NCBI GenBank assembly: GCA_032622095.1
Contig: CP136064.1
Span: forward strand, 136,973,954-137,037,953
Length of the DNA stretch: 64,000 nt
Origin: Siphonodentalium dalli
Taxonomy: Eukaryota; Mollusca; Scaphopoda; Gadilida; Siphonodentaliidae
Direction of reading: 5' to 3'
How positions within the stretch are numbered: the stretch's first letter is position 1; every line of letters starts with the position of its first letter. Both the position numbers and the translations under genes were made by a program. Shown piece by piece: positions 1 through 13,008 of this stretch. Below the pieces are notes generated by a model. The model had not been told where the DNA came from and did no database searches. It worked only from the letters and a program-made list of their open reading frames with translations.

Positions 1-1345
1 ATCTCAACCCATGGCATGAAACCTTTATCGAAGTTGGACTATTCCTGACCATCAGATCATGAATCCCGCCGAACGCATGTGCTTATCCCACGCACAATAT
101 TTCTGCCGAATTGCCGGCACGACCATACAAATAATTGTATATGTACCTATTATATTGTATAATTTGCACCTGTAAATATCAAACACACTGTCATGCTCTA
201 TATGTACACTCTCTCCCACGAGGAGGCAATAAAGAATATATATAGACAAGTTAAATAAGCTGTGTAGAATAAATACAGAACACAACTTGCATCATAATAT
301 CAAATCGTTTATCAAACTTGTTGCGGATGCCACTCAAGCTCTTTCGTGAAATATATCCATGCACCATCCGCAACTCATTCGATAAAAGATTCTTGATTAA
401 GGGTCAGGCGCACATTTTGCCAAAATTTCCTGACATTTCAAAATGGATTCTGTCTATGTACACAATTTTCTCGAAATCTGGTAGGAATTTCTTTGTGAAA
501 TTTGGTATAAGTGATAATTGTTACACAATATTTCAGAACCATCGACCAATTTGATAAAACAAAACCTCATTTACTTTACTTTTATGCCATATGGCATGAA
601 CAATATTGAAAAAATTTCATTGTTTTCATGTGTCATAAATAGATTTTTTTCAAAAGTGCAGTTCATATATCCATGACACCATATCTCAAGATCATGAGAG
701 GATTCTTAATTATTCTTAATTTGTGAAATTTAATGATTATTTTCATTAAGAAAGACAAGTACCCCATAAACAATTATCTATATTTGGAGGATTTTCATGC
801 CATGGCTGTTGATCAATGAACAATTGGGCTGAGATGAGTTGTGGGTCATGGGTTCATGAATTATTCTAACAGTTCTGGGTACCGAAAGGGGTGAAAACTA
901 AATTAATATTTTCAACCTCTCAAATGTATTATATTATAATCCATTGTTTTGTTGTCTCTTAATAATAGCTCAGAATACAATGAAGATGACCATATATATG
1001 TGAAATTCATGATTGTTTTGCCAGATAGATCCAGAGAAATTCTTTGTTGAAAATCTCTTGCCATTTTTGACTGGATTTATGCAAAACCTGTATCCCCCCT
1101 TAAGATGCGTGTTGTGTTCTGACAACTTCTGTCGATATATACCATACACTAGTACTGAAGTATTCAATTAGATTATACGCACTTGTAAGAGAGTTGATAT
1201 CTGTTCCTTTCTTTCTGTCACTCTGACTCATGTGATAATGCTAGATAGTCCAAGCTAACATGTGAATTATGTCATATTCGGAATAACTGAAAGATTAAAC
1301 AAAATACAATCTATTAATCTCTTCTAATCGGCTGCTATATGTGAG
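1..1345. other. AT-rich non-coding stretch
   Basis: No domain, splice-bounded exon or RNA gene was recognised. The open frames are short (under 80 codons), have no family resemblance and sit in AT-rich DNA. No repeat boundary could be placed. Confidence 0.5.
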
Positions 1346-1349
1346 TACC

Positions 1350-1412
1350 ACAGGCCCCTGGGGAAAATCACTAAAATATCAATATAGACTATACCAGTGT
1401 GAGTACGGACCT
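1350..1412 (+). repeat. Half copy of the CAGGCCCCTGG foldback
   Basis: CAGGCCCCTGG is followed by an A-rich stretch and CAATATAGACTATACCAGT. This matches one arm of the inverted repeat at 19777-19910. Only one arm is visible here, so it is a truncated or solo copy. Confidence 0.55.
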
Positions 1413-1691
1413 ACTACAGAATACATGAGGTTGCTCATTATTCAAAACAGGAATTAAGAAATTAGTACATGGGAACAATTGTATCTGGACGTTTGATAAA
1501 GTGTATGATGTCCCAGGATTGTGAATGAGAAAAACCATTTTACAGAGTCAGTGTTAATGTTTTTCGATATTCCGTTATATTTTTTGAAGTACATGATCGG
1601 ACTATAGTGTCAATGGCTTTGCACACAACATCATCCAGCAGTGAATAAGTTAATAATATAAGTTATTAATATGTTGTTTCCATATTGGCCG

Positions 1692-1770
1692 AGTTATGAG
1701 GCCGATGTCTGTTATATGGGCCTGCAGCCGCAGGCCGAAGGCTAATACGACAGACCGAGGCCTCATAACT
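1692..1770. repeat. Foldback palindrome (AGTTATGAGGCC arms)
   Basis: The left arm AGTTATGAGGCC pairs with GGCCTCATAACT at the right end. GTCTGT pairs with ACAGAC further in, and the centre GCCTGCAGCCGCAGGC pairs with itself. The 79-bp hairpin has small mismatches. It looks like a foldback MITE; no target duplication was identified. Confidence 0.65.
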
Positions 1771-1867
1771 TGTTTATGAAAAAAAAAATTATGCTAACCG
1801 GTTGAGATGGTGAAACTGTTTTCCCGCCGGTGAGATAACTATAGCTATTAAGCTCTCCCTCGGAAAC

Positions 1868-1995
1868 CAAAATAATAGTCAACAAGCCAACAAGGACCAT
1901 AACTCCGATAAAAAGAGGGGATGGAACCAAAATTTGAACTTGACCTGTATATTCATGAGTAATCGATATACCATATTTGAAAATAATCAGATAAT
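1868..1995 (+). repeat. Dispersed GGACCATAACTC-type repeat
   Basis: CAACAAGGACCATAACTCCG, then a lysine-codon-like A run and ATTTGAACTTGACCTGTAT, resembles the copies at 8225-8490. It is a short non-coding block of a family common in molluscan DNA; the family assignment is from general knowledge. Confidence 0.45.
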
Positions 1996-2092
1996 CATAC
2001 CATCAATGCCAATAATTATATAGTGGTGGCAGGGACAACATGGCAATGACACCTGAACAATCTCATGTTTTCTTTAAACTTTTTGTATCATA

Positions 2093-5000
2093 CTATTATA
2101 TTATTATACTTCCATGGTGTAACCAAGGAAGTATATTGTTTTTCTATTGGGGCCGTTTTCCGTTTTATTGACAATACTCAGAAACTAATTGGAGGAGGAC
2201 CGTGAAATCTCTAGGGAACGTAGGCATCTAAGGGATACTGAAAATGAAGGTATCGCGATGTCGCCAGAGCGCTTCGCCACGGAATGAAATTAAAAAAATA
2301 AAATATTTTTCACTATTATTATTATTATTATACTCGACACTTTTGCAACGCCTTAATATCTGAATATATGGGGAGTATCGAACCGAAAGTTGGTACTTAT
2401 GTTGGGGTTAATGAGTTCTGTGCCTTAGACGCATGACGAATATTGTCCGCGCTTTCTTCGCAGAGTTATCTCCCTTTATACGAAAACATGTCAGTTTATT
2501 ATCTCGGAAATTATAAGGAGCAGAGCATCGAAAATTGGACCGTATGCACAACTCGATATGCCCTACAGACCAACGGCATCAAAACTTGTGTCCGAGCTTT
2601 TCCTGAGGAGTTACCGCCCATAAATAGGCAAACCTCAAATTGGTTTTACTCAGCTGTTCTTTTGTATCATTGTAGATAACCGAATTCGGTTTTCGCAGTC
2701 TTCTTGGTAGTTGTCAGTTCATTGCGAAAACAAAAACTGGACAGGGTCGGTCATATATTTTTACATTGGGGTAGGGGCAAATTTTTCGAAAAAAAAAATT
2801 CTAAACGAAAGTAGTCTATTAAGGTATGCGCATTCCATGATGAAGTTGATCATACAGCAAAACGAAATTTTGAAATCCGATTAGAAACACCAGAGTTGTT
2901 GGTCCTGGAAATTCGCGTTTTTGTGCTGATCTGCTAACGACCGCCACTCCTCTGAAAGTATACGACATTAAAAGCCGTATCACACGCTGGTGTGACCGGA
3001 ATAAAGAGCGCAAGTGGTGCGCCAAAATCTGCCAGGTTCGGTTCAGTATTGTGGGTTTGGGGAGGGGGTGGTCCCAGGTCCCAAATTTGTTTTGGTCTCA
3101 GAATCAGATGAAACTTGGAATATAACATCTACCATACAAGCTGATTAGGAAACTGAAAACAGATCGTTAATCCGTTGAAAAAATGTCGGAGATTTGGTCC
3201 CTCAAAGTTTCAAATTGGGCACAAATATGCTTGTCAATTTCAAAAATGTTATTCGTCTCTGAATCAGATGAAATCCATACCATCGCATCTCTGAGAGCAG
3301 CAGATCACAAAACTGAAAACAGTTTTTATATCCGTTGGTAAATAACGAAGCTACGGGCCCTCAAATTTCGCATTTTGAGCCCAGGTTGACAATGTGCTTA
3401 TCCCGTCACACAGTTTCGAGGCAGGGGAGGGGTCACTCACATACAATTCAGATGAAAATACAAAAGCCAGGATAACATATGGTCACACAACTGAATATTT
3501 TGTGTTACTAAACTGCGATTCTTTCATCTCAATATTTTCTCTATTATTATACTTCCATGGTCTAACCAAGGAAGTATATTGTTTTTCTATTGGGGCCGTT
3601 TTCCGTTTTATTGAAAATACTCAGAAAATAATTGGAGTAGGACCGTGAAATCTCTAGGGAACGTAGGCATCTAAGGGATACTGAAAATGAAGGTATCGCG
3701 ATGTCGCCAGAGCGCTTCGCCACGGAATGAAATTAAAAAAATATATATTTTTCACTATTATTATTATTATTATACTCGACACTTTTGCAACGCCTTAATA
3801 TCTGAACATATGGGGTGTATCGAACCGAAAGTTGGTACTTATGTTGTGGTTAATGAGTTCTGTGCCTTAGACGCATGACGAATATTGTCCGCGCTTTCTT
3901 CGCAGAGTTATCTCCCTTTATACGAAAACATGTCAGTTTATTATCTCGGAAATTATAAGGAGCAGAGCATCGAAAATTGGACCGTATGCACAACTCGATA
4001 TGCCCTACAGACCAACGGCATCAAAACTTGTGTCCGAGCTTTTCCTGAGGAGTTACCGCCCATAAATAGGCAAACCTCAAATTGGTTGTACTCAGCTGTT
4101 CTTTTGTATCATTGTAGATAACCGAATTCGGTTTTCGCAGTCCTCTTGGTAGTTGTCAGTTCATTGCGAAAACAAAAACTGGACAGGGTCGGTCATATAT
4201 TTTTTACATTGGGGTAGGGGCAAATTTTTCGAAAACAAAAAAAATTCTTAACGAAAGTAGTCTATTAAGGTATGCGCATTCCATGAGTGAAGTTGATCAT
4301 ACAGCAAAACGAAATTTTGAAATCCGATTAGAAACACCAGAGTTGTTGGTCCTGGAAATTCGCGTTTTTGCGCTGATCTGCTAACGACGCAAATCCTCTG
4401 AAAGTATACGACATTAAAAGCCGTATCACACGCTGGTGTGACCGGAATAAAGAGCGCAAGTGGTGCGCCAAAATCTGCCAGGTTCGGTTCAGTATTGTGG
4501 GTTTGGGGAGGGGGTGGTCCCAGGTCCCAAATTTGTTTTGGTATCAGAATCAGATGAAACTTGGAATATAACATCTACCATACAAGCTGATTAGGAAACT
4601 GAAAACAGATCGTTAATCCGTTGAAAAATGTCGGAGATTTGGTCCCTTAAAGTTTCAAATTGGGCACATATATGCTTGTCAATTTCAAAAATGTTATTCG
4701 TCTCTGAATCAGATGAAATCCATACCATCGCATCTCTGAGAGCAGCAGATCACAAAACTGAAAACAGTTTTTAAATCCGTTGGTAAATAACGAAGTTACG
4801 GGCCCTCAAATTTCGCATTTTGAGCCCAGGTTGACAATGTGCTTATTACGTCACACAGTTTCGAGGCAGGGGAGGGGTCACTCACATACACTTCAGATGA
4901 AAATACAAAAGCCAGGATAACATATGGTCACACAACTGAATATTTTGTGATACTAAACTGCGATTCTTTCATCTCAATATTTTCTCTATTATTATACTGC

Positions 5001-5738
5001 CATGGTGTAACCAAGGAAGTATATTGTTTTTCTATTGGGGCCGTTTTCCGTTTTATTGAAAATACTCAGAAACTAATTGGAGGACCGTGAAATCTCTAGG
5101 GAACGTAGGCATCTAAGGGATACTGAAAATGAAGGTATCGCGATGTCGCCAGAGCGCTTCGCCACAGAATGAAATAAAAAAATAAAAATATTTTTCACTA
5201 TTATTATTATTATACTCGACACTTTTGCAACGCCTTAATATCTGAACATATGGGGTGTATCGAACCGAAAGTTGGTACTTATGTTGGGGTTAATGAGTTC
5301 TGTGCCTTAGACGCATGACGAATATTGTCCGCGCTTTCTTCGCAGAGTTATCTCCCTTTATACGAAAACATGTCAGTTTATTATCTCGGAAATTATAAGG
5401 AGCAGAGCATCGAAAATTGGACCGTATGCACAACTCGATATGCACTACAGACCAACGGCATCAAAACTTGTGTCCGAGCTTTTCCTGAGGAGTTACCGCC
5501 CATAAATAGGCAAACCTCAAATTGGTTGTACTCAGCTGTTCTTTTGTATCATTGTAGATAACCGAATTCGGTTTTCCCAGTCCTCTTGGTAGTTGTCAGT
5601 TCATTGCGAAAACAAAAACTGGACAGGGTCGGTCATATATTTTTACATTTGGGTAGGGGCAAATTTTTCGAAAAAAAAAAATTCTCAACGAAAGTAGTCT
5701 ATTAAGGTATGCGCATTCCACGAGTGAAGTTGGTCATA
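2093..5738 (+). repeat. Tandem array, 1.44-kb unit, about 2.5 copies
   Basis: Landmarks recur every 1440-1446 bp: TATTATACTTCCATGG at about 2101, 3545 and 4991; GAGTTATCTCCCTTT at about 2461, 3904 and 5344; GAATCAGATGAAAC in copies 1 and 2. The third copy stops near 5738. Copies differ by scattered substitutions and small indels. Each holds a nearly identical 78-codon frame that opens on TTG, which stays open because the copies are young rather than through visible selection. A G-rich run lies near 3058 and 4500. The mechanism (unequal crossover or rolling-circle amplification) is not shown. Confidence 0.9.
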
Positions 5739-6735
5739 AAAATGGACACACTATACACCAGGATGAATAAACCAAGGTTTTTTGTTTTTTTTTATAAGTA
5801 CACAGCTCAAAATTTGTTATTGCATATTCCGAATTGGACGAGAGATTCGGACTCGAATATACCGCTTAAAAATGTTTTTACCCAGTACTTTCTGCGTTAC
5901 GGTGTACGGAATTATTGCAACTACTTTTCCCACCAAATCCAAACCGGCTTGTTAAAGAGCAAGATAATGTCGTAGCATGAACATTGACATACTTTATGTA
6001 CGTCCCAGAAGTTTGACGGCTATACTATAAATGTAACATGCCCAACGGAGAATGCGTGTCAGTGTGGGTTGAGACTTGAGGAAAATTCCACGAAAATTGC
6101 AAAGGGGGGAAAATTCAAACATCGAGATAATTTTTTTTTTACAAGTACATCTGATGGCTAGTGTTCACGCGCATCCAGAGGGCGATTTTCTAATTTTTAG
6201 ATGGAACGGTTTACTCGTGACAACGCTATATATCATAAATATGTATCCTTCTGTAGTCTATCACTAGCCGATTTTTAGCCCCAAATCCAAACGGGCTAAT
6301 CTAGGAGCGAGTTTAATGCGGTGGTACCTAAGCCGGTATACTGTAGGTATGCCTCCAAAATTTAACCTCTCTACTATAAACGCAACCTGCTCAAGGGAGT
6401 GTTTGTGTCGGGTGGGTTCAGATTTGGAAAATTCCACCGAAGATCAAATGGGGAAAATTACTCCGAAAATCGTATATTGAGATAAAAACTTTTCGTTGAG
6501 TGGATGTGATAAGTAGTATCTAAACGCAAGATTAGTACACTTCTTAATAATTTATATTGAACGGTTTAACCCTTGAAGCGTATAACGTTGTAACGGGTGA
6601 TATATATTACTCAAATTAAAAACCCTCTATTCATGACGCAAATTCAAACTGACTTATCAAGAAGCAAGGCAAATGCATGAATATGCTCACCGATATACTA
6701 TATAGGTATGTCCGCTCTACTGTAAAATTAACCTA
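5739..6735 (+). repeat. Diverged tandem repeats, about 350-bp period
   Basis: AAATCCAAAC-like landmarks followed by an AGCAAG or GAGCGAG motif recur at about 5935, 6283 and 6638. CTACTATAAACGCAACCTGC near 6375 matches TATACTATAAATGTAACATG near 6022, and GGAAAATTCCACG recurs near 6080 and 6436. The repeats are old and carry no coding signal. The first 190 bases (5739-5928) have no recognised content. Confidence 0.6.
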
Positions 6736-7110
6736 TTGTCACGATTTGACCTGTCCAAAACACTCCCCGGACAAACGTTTTCCTAGGTATCAAATTTCGT
6801 CGAAATCCGTTCGTATTACCAGATTTGACCTTGAACTGATCATTTCGAAGGTCAATGTCAAGTCGGGGTCACGACTTGACCCGCCCAAAAGACTCCCCGG
6901 ACAAAAGTACTCCTAGGTATCGAATTTCGTGGAAATCCGTCTGTTTTACCCGATTTGACCTTCGATTGACCTTTTTGAAGACCAATGTCAGGTCGGGGGT
7001 CACGATTCGACCCGTCCAAAACACTTCCTGGACAAAAGTACCCACATTTTTCAGATTTCGTCAAAAATCCATCCAGCAGTTTTCCCGCCATAGCTGACAG
7101 ACAAACAAAC
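6736..7110 (+). repeat. Three 120-130 bp repeats with a GACAGACAAAC tail
   Basis: GACC(T/C)G(T/C)CCAAAA followed by a CCTGGACAAAAGT-type segment and a GAAATCCGT segment recurs at about 6748, 6876 and 7006. The last copy runs into GACAGACAAACAAACAGACAG. Invertebrate dispersed repeats commonly end in such a tail. The open frames across it are repeat translations, not genes. Confidence 0.7.
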
Positions 7111-8020
7111 AGACAGACAGAAGTACCAAAATATATATTAAATTTAGAAATGTCAATGCAAGTGCACCATCGGATCGTAAGGCACCCATATGCATTCGCA
7201 CGAAGAGGAACACACATATACGCATAACACTCACATGGGATGGGATGGAATACCATGGAAGTATATCTGATTCCATGGAATCTGACCTCTAGTTATTATT
7301 ATTATTATTATAATTCATAATTATTCAGCTAAAATAAATAATCTCCGCTAGGAATTTCTGGACATTTGGCCTTCCAGAGTTCTGGCGCCCATTGCTGGCC
7401 GGCAGAAATTAATAAAATCCACCAATGTTTGTCATGAATGTCTGCTTTAATTGTGTTTGAAACTAGGAATAATCACTTACATGTTACAGCTAGCAGTCCC
7501 AAAACATCTATTTCGTGCCTAGAACTCTAACCGCATGTTTATACACCATTCTGAAAGGATATTAAGGGCAAATAAATTATTTTAGCATGAAATTATGTAA
7601 AGTACAAACAACTTTGGTCATGATGTTGATATGCTATGTTGAAAATAATATACAACAATCTATTTATTATTTAAAGTGAGAATATACCTAAATCCAGACA
7701 TTTATGGTGCCATCTCATATACTCAACAGAACTGATCCAATCTATATACCAGTATATAAAACCCATGTCTGTTATACGACCCGATGTGCTTCGAGCAATT
7801 AGTAATAGGTGTGCATTGTGTTGATTTCATAGCGATGAAGATGCCGATGTGTTAACCAGTTTGACCCTCTTTGTTCTGACAAACAGATGCAAAAACATTC
7901 AAAGTCACTATTAAAATTACAACAAAGAATGAATGGTTGTGACATTGACCAGGCAGATGAAAAAAGAAACTTTCAAGTGAAATTGAACTATTCAGGTCTG
8001 TTTGAGGAAAGAAAAAGACT
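7111..8020. other. Unassigned non-coding stretch
   Basis: No gene is seen. A short ATT microsatellite lies at 7291-7312. A block at 7355-7400 (GGACATTTGGCC, CCAGAGTT, GGCGCCC) recurs at 15873-15905, so a small dispersed repeat is present. Confidence 0.5.
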
Positions 8021-8036
8021 TTAAATGACATCGACG

Positions 8037-8222
8037 ACCGTGTTCAGTATGCTGACTCACAAGGATTTATTCCCCGCAGTATGTTTATTTGCTGAAATTT
8101 TATATACTGTTCCAGTATCAACGATAGACTGTGAAAGAGCATTTTCTGTCCAGAATCTTATCAAAACCAAACAAAGGATTCGACTGTCATCTGGTTATTT
8201 GAACATATTGATGAAAATATCT
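8037..8222 (+). pseudogene. hAT transposase dimerisation-domain remnant
   Basis: The frame reads LYTVPVSTIDCERAFS then QNLIKTKQRIRLSS, the signature of the hAT C-terminal dimerisation region (P(V/L)S, then CER.FS, then IKT..R..L). The core spans about residues 10-65 of the open frame. No intact upstream transposase, BED finger or catalytic region is visible, and downstream the frame runs into a dispersed repeat. It is a fragment of a dead transposon or of a host hAT-derived gene; the former is more likely given the surroundings. Confidence 0.7.
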
Positions 8223-8224
8223 AA

Positions 8225-8490
8225 GTCGACAAGGGCCACAACTCAGGGGAAAAATGGGTGGACCAAACCAAAGTTCAAACATGACTTGTATTTTTATGTG
8301 AGTCATTCATATGCCAAATTTTAAAGCAATTCGATAACTGTAACTAAAGTTATCATCGGAAACCATTATAATCAACAAATTCTATTATTCTATGTTGACA
8401 AGGATCATAACTCCAGTAAAAATTTGAGGACCTCACCCATATTTTACCTTAACCTGTGCCCCTAACTAATAAGCTCATATACCAAATATT
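8225..8490 (+). repeat. Dispersed GACAAGG(G)CCATAACTC repeat, two units
   Basis: CGACAAGGGCCACAACTCAGG at 8227 and TTGACAAGGATCATAACTCC at 8395 begin two related units that continue through a purine-rich run and a CTTGAC/ACCTGT-like segment. A third relative lies at 1868. Non-coding. Confidence 0.55.
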
Positions 8491-10523
8491 AAACTTTTCA
8501 TCAGACATAAGCATTGAAAGGGGGGTTCCACCCTTAGTGTACCACTTCCTCGAGCTACTGGTCCCACAGGTTCTAACCATTAAATTGGAATTCTTGGAAA
8601 CACATTGATGACATTTATTGTACAACTATATACAAGTGCACCCCATCAGGTGGCCACGGAGAATAATACAACAACATCTTCTCACGCTGCACGTTAGTAT
8701 CAAGTGTGCGTTCAGAAACAAGAGTCAGTCAAGTCAGAGATCTTGGCTCTGTCTGGTATATATGGGCTGAGAGGAAAACGTCCTGAACTCAAGATGTCGT
8801 GATTTGATTGGAACACGTGTGCGCCGCTTCCATCAACACCAGATGGACAATTCCATCAACAACATATGGATAATTCCGTCAACAACAGATGGACAATTAA
8901 TAACTTGTTTTGATGAAAGCAGTGAACCCCAGAGGCAATGATCTAAATCATTCACCTGAGAGTTGTTGTTCCCAACATCAGGCCAGGACACTGACCCCAG
9001 CTAAGATTATCCATACTTACATACGTATAGTCGAAAGTATTACATTACGAACCCAACCTAAAATATTTATTTTCATTATCTCTGTGGCTGTGTGTATAAT
9101 ATGGTATGAACCTTTGAAAGAATCATTGAGTGAGCAGAATGTGGTTTTGTACCACCTGTACTATCTTGGAGAAGTTATGTCATTTCTGGGTATAGGATTG
9201 TCTTGGCATTAGACTGCCAAATATGATCAGCTGTGGATTGAATGACTGATGGAGTAACATCTAGCTATTGTTATCCAAATTAAACAGATATATACTTTTT
9301 TACCTTACTTACTAAAATGGCAACCAATGGGCATCATTCGTTGCAATCCGTGGGCATCAATTGAAGCAGATAAAATCCAGCCCATTTTATGAAGGATTGA
9401 AGGCTTCTTTATCCCTGCTACACAGATCCTGCAAGAATATAGATATCTTGATCTATAATATGATAATCTCAATTTTATAAATGGGATTATCTGTCTAAAA
9501 TTTTTGTCTCAGAAATTTAAATAATTTAAAGCCCATTGACATTGGAAATGTTCAGATAATATAAGTTCAACAAATGACCAAATTAGGCGGACCTGGCCAG
9601 TTTTCAAACTTGATGAAGACATTATTGAGAAAGTCTCATATATCGATTGGAAAGCAAACTTTTTGTTCTGGGTGTCAGATGGTACTAGTACCAGGACTGG
9701 AAGTTGGGTCATGTCCTAAGGCTATGTACGGTACGTAAACCAGCTTCATACAATGACAAACAAATGACTTGTTACTTGTTAACTATCTTTAAAACAACGG
9801 CTTATTCTGATCGCTACCTTCCAGTCGCATATTCTCATATTTTAAATTGAAAAGAAAATGAGTTGAGGAAAATTTGGAACGTTTATTATTTTCTTGGGAA
9901 ATTTCCCCCTGCACAGTGCTTATTTGGGTCTGCACGTTTATTAATTTTGATTCTATGAAAATTTAAATCAGCACAAACTCAAGATTTCTATATGATTCTA
10001 ATGTTAAAATGATGAGCTTTACTGATAACTTTTGCATGTACATATTCAAGTATGTGGCATACCAAAACACCACATGATACATACTATGTTGACTCCTATA
10101 CTTAAAACTGCTATAATAATAATTTGGTTAACCACGCACAGTTGATGTTTTGCTGCAGAGTTCCCCCTGCACTATTATTTGAGTCTGTACTTTTATTAAC
10201 TTTCAATGGAATTCCCCCCCTGCACTATTATTTGGGCCTGCACTTTTCTTTGGAGCCCGAGAGTATATGACTATCGTTTTTCTTTCCCAAATACCGCTAC
10301 TGTATAGCGATCATTTGCTGATCAACTACATTGTATGTACAGTTCGATCCGATGTCATACCACCTTTCTCTATCTCGCATACTGCACATGTCCGTAAAAA
10401 AGCCGGACGATTTATTATACAACAATGGTTCCTTCTTTATCCTTGTTACTATTGGCCTACATGTGGTTTCATTTCATAATTAATTGTGCTTTTTAAATAA
10501 AAATCATGTCATATAATAAACCT
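8491..10523. other. Unassigned stretch with a CCCCCTGCAC motif repeated three times
   Basis: No exon or domain was recognised. A segment of about 50 bp with the pattern CCCCCTGCAC, TATTTGGG(T/C)CTGCAC, TTT recurs at about 9905, 10163 and 10216, the last two in near tandem. GATGGACAATT with spacing variants recurs at 8841-8897. The open frames at 8910 and 10267 have no recognisable similarity. Confidence 0.45.
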
Positions 10524-10687
10524 GTCATCGCTGCAATGGATTGATCTGGGCTTCGCATCACGTCTCGTTGAAGAGGTCAGATCGCTGGATCAAACTCGAC
10601 GCATGCGCGGCTTGTTTGATCCAGCAATGTGACCTCTTCAGCTCGACGTGATAGTTCGCCCAGATCAATTCACTGCAGCGATAACAT
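10524..10687. repeat. 164-bp foldback element
   Basis: TGTCATCGCTGCA at the left pairs with TGCAGCGATAACA at the right. Inward, TTGATCTGGGC, TCACGT, GAAGAGGTCA and GCTGGATCAAAC all have inverted partners. Arms are about 75 bp and imperfect, around a short GCATGCGC loop. It is MITE-like, with no coding capacity. Confidence 0.8.
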
Positions 10688-12481
10688 GTATGCATCGATT
10701 ATTACAAGGGGAGGAGACAGTTAGAAATGCATAGCGAGATCTCAGATTCAGATCAGATCACAAAACTCAGACAATTTGGTAAACTCAGCGAACTCTGTAT
10801 ACATACTAATACGTTACTATAGCACAAACAATATCACAATTTCAAATATTTTGCCTTTATTTTTAATACTTTAATTCTTTATCATGAAACACAATTTCAC
10901 AAGTCAAATGTTCACCTTCAATCACAAACTGACAAACTTACAAAAATCATGATACATGATAGTATTATTATCAAAAGTACGACGAAATTATGTGACTTAA
11001 TTAGGTTCAAATTTATGAGTCTAATATCACCACCATCGAGCTATAATAACACATGCTCACCCATCGTGGACATTCTTTGGTTGGTTGGAAACAAGCTGCC
11101 ACCCAGTCAGTATGCGTTCATCGCCTCTGTGGTTAATATCGTCAATTTTATAATAACAGTTTCTAAAAATTCGTGTGAAATTTTCAGCTCCATGTGTACG
11201 CAAAATTTGTGACGTATTGCACAAGCCGGTTATAAAATTCCAGCTTATTTCCTAGTTTTGAGAACGAGAAAATTTGTTTTACTAAATAAAATTGCAATGT
11301 GTGCCTTCTAAATTTAAGCACCTACAAAATGTTATATATATATAAACAAGTTAATATGCCTTATATATATCAAACTCAAAAAAAGTTACTAAATGCTACA
11401 CTATTGCATGTGTCATAGTTATATACATGAAAGCATGTAGCGACAGGCAATATACAAACTTGACTTCGTGCAGATGGGTGTATCTCGATCGTCATAGGAC
11501 TACATATATGCATATGTGTAGCTCATATATAATCGCCATATATAATTAAAAAATAATATACATATGCATATAGTCCCCATGCCGATATTAAGGCAATATA
11601 CTCAGGCTGGCAGATATTGCTGCTTATAAATGCGTGCAATGTGATTATAAAATGCGTGCTGTATCTATAGGGGACTGAGGTAGCTATATACCGGTATATG
11701 TAGGCCTACATCCAGCCCTACGTAAATTAATGCAGTAAATAGACTCCCTAGCTATGAATGTGCAGATACAAGTTTTGCAATTTTTCGAATCCTCATCCAT
11801 GCTTTGCATGTAGGCCTATCGTCCGCTCGCAGTTCCATGATTGTATATTGATGAGGACTGTATAGCCTACCTATAAAATGATTCCGCGAAGACAGTTAAA
11901 CCAACAAACAAATGGGCTGACGCCTGATGCGATGACCATAGGGGCCTAGGCTTATATTGAAAGGTCTTGTGATATTAATATAATTCATATTTTCTAAAAC
12001 CACGTCTTTTTATATCAGAGAAATGAAAGCACGGAATCAGTAGGTCTACATTATAGTGCCCATTGTTTCAAAGGCGCTTAATTGCTTCCGTGAGCGTGAC
12101 AAAATTATCATACATGTACATGTACCGGTATATATAGTTATGTACCTTATTTACAAGTTAGTGTGCAGATGCAAATATAAAGGCATAATAAAGCTAAATT
12201 ATATACGCACACGATGGCCTATATGCCTATGTATATATGGGCTACCTAGCTGCTATATTGCCAAGGGTGTCGCCATGCATGCATGCATGATTTTCCGACC
12301 CATATAGATGCAGGGTCTGCGATCCCCCGACGTGACATGCAGGGTGGCCAGAGCTATATAGCCTACATAAGTAAGCCTATATATACTGTGACCGGGCTTG
12401 CTGACCATTACAGATATCCCAACTGTAGGCTGGGGTATATGCCATAATAATCATCCCGACTGAAATATACTGCCCCGGGTA
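10688..12481. other. Unassigned AT-rich stretch
   Basis: No gene or domain was recognised. The region is rich in TATATA, CATGTACATGTA and ATGCATGCATGC runs (for example 12110-12130 and 12276-12292). The largest open frame (10949-11212) looks random. Confidence 0.45.
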
Positions 12482-12565
12482 CTTATAAGTTAGATCATGC
12501 CATTAATCTCTACTCTGTCTAACGGCCGTAGACAAAGTAGAGATTCATGGCACGATCTACTTATT
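12482..12565. repeat. 84-bp hairpin (GATCATGCCATTAATCTC arms)
   Basis: AGATCATGCCATTAATCTCTAC pairs with GTAGAGATT-CATGGCACGATCT around a loop containing ACGGCCGT. Arms are about 33 bp with a few mismatches. Likely a foldback MITE. Confidence 0.7.
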
Positions 12566-13008
12566 AGTGTTAGATAAAAACCACGAAATTCATTGTGCGT
12601 ATGTACACGTGCACATACCGTTAGTGACATGTTATAGACTTAGTGAACAACTCATTGAACTACTATACGATATAGGCCTATCTAGGTCTATACTGACATG
12701 ACAATTCGAATGCGACGCTGGCACATCGCTCGACTATAGGCCTATAGATTATTCCCAGCCAGGGATGGATCCAGGGATTTTTCGGGGACACCTGTTTTGA
12801 GACCATGATATGCCAAAGGCATATCCCTAGCCCTAGGGCCGTAGGCCCGAGATGGGGGTAGGTATGGGAGGGGGTCGCCCCCTCCCTTAGGTGCAGCATT
12901 AAAGATCCCGCATAAGAAAATGCACTGGCTTACAAGGTCAAGATAAAGGCCAATGTATTATATTATATATGCGAGGCTCCTTAGATGGGAGACTCTCATT
13001 TATATAAG
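12566..13008. other. Unassigned stretch before the ACTAGC elements
   Basis: A GC-richer block at about 12745-12910 contains GGATGGATCCAGGGAT, a hairpin-like CCCTAGCCCTAGGG and GGGGGTCGCCCCCTCCCTT. It looks like a piece of a dispersed repeat. No coding signal. Confidence 0.4.

Noticed and set aside
2443-2679. 78-codon frame repeated at 3885 and 5325 as a gene family
   Set aside because: Opens on TTG, has no recognisable domain, and is conserved no better than the surrounding non-coding part of the tandem unit.
6858-7256. 132-codon minus frame
   Set aside because: It runs through the three-unit repeat and the GACAGACAAAC tail; composition and periodicity follow the repeat.
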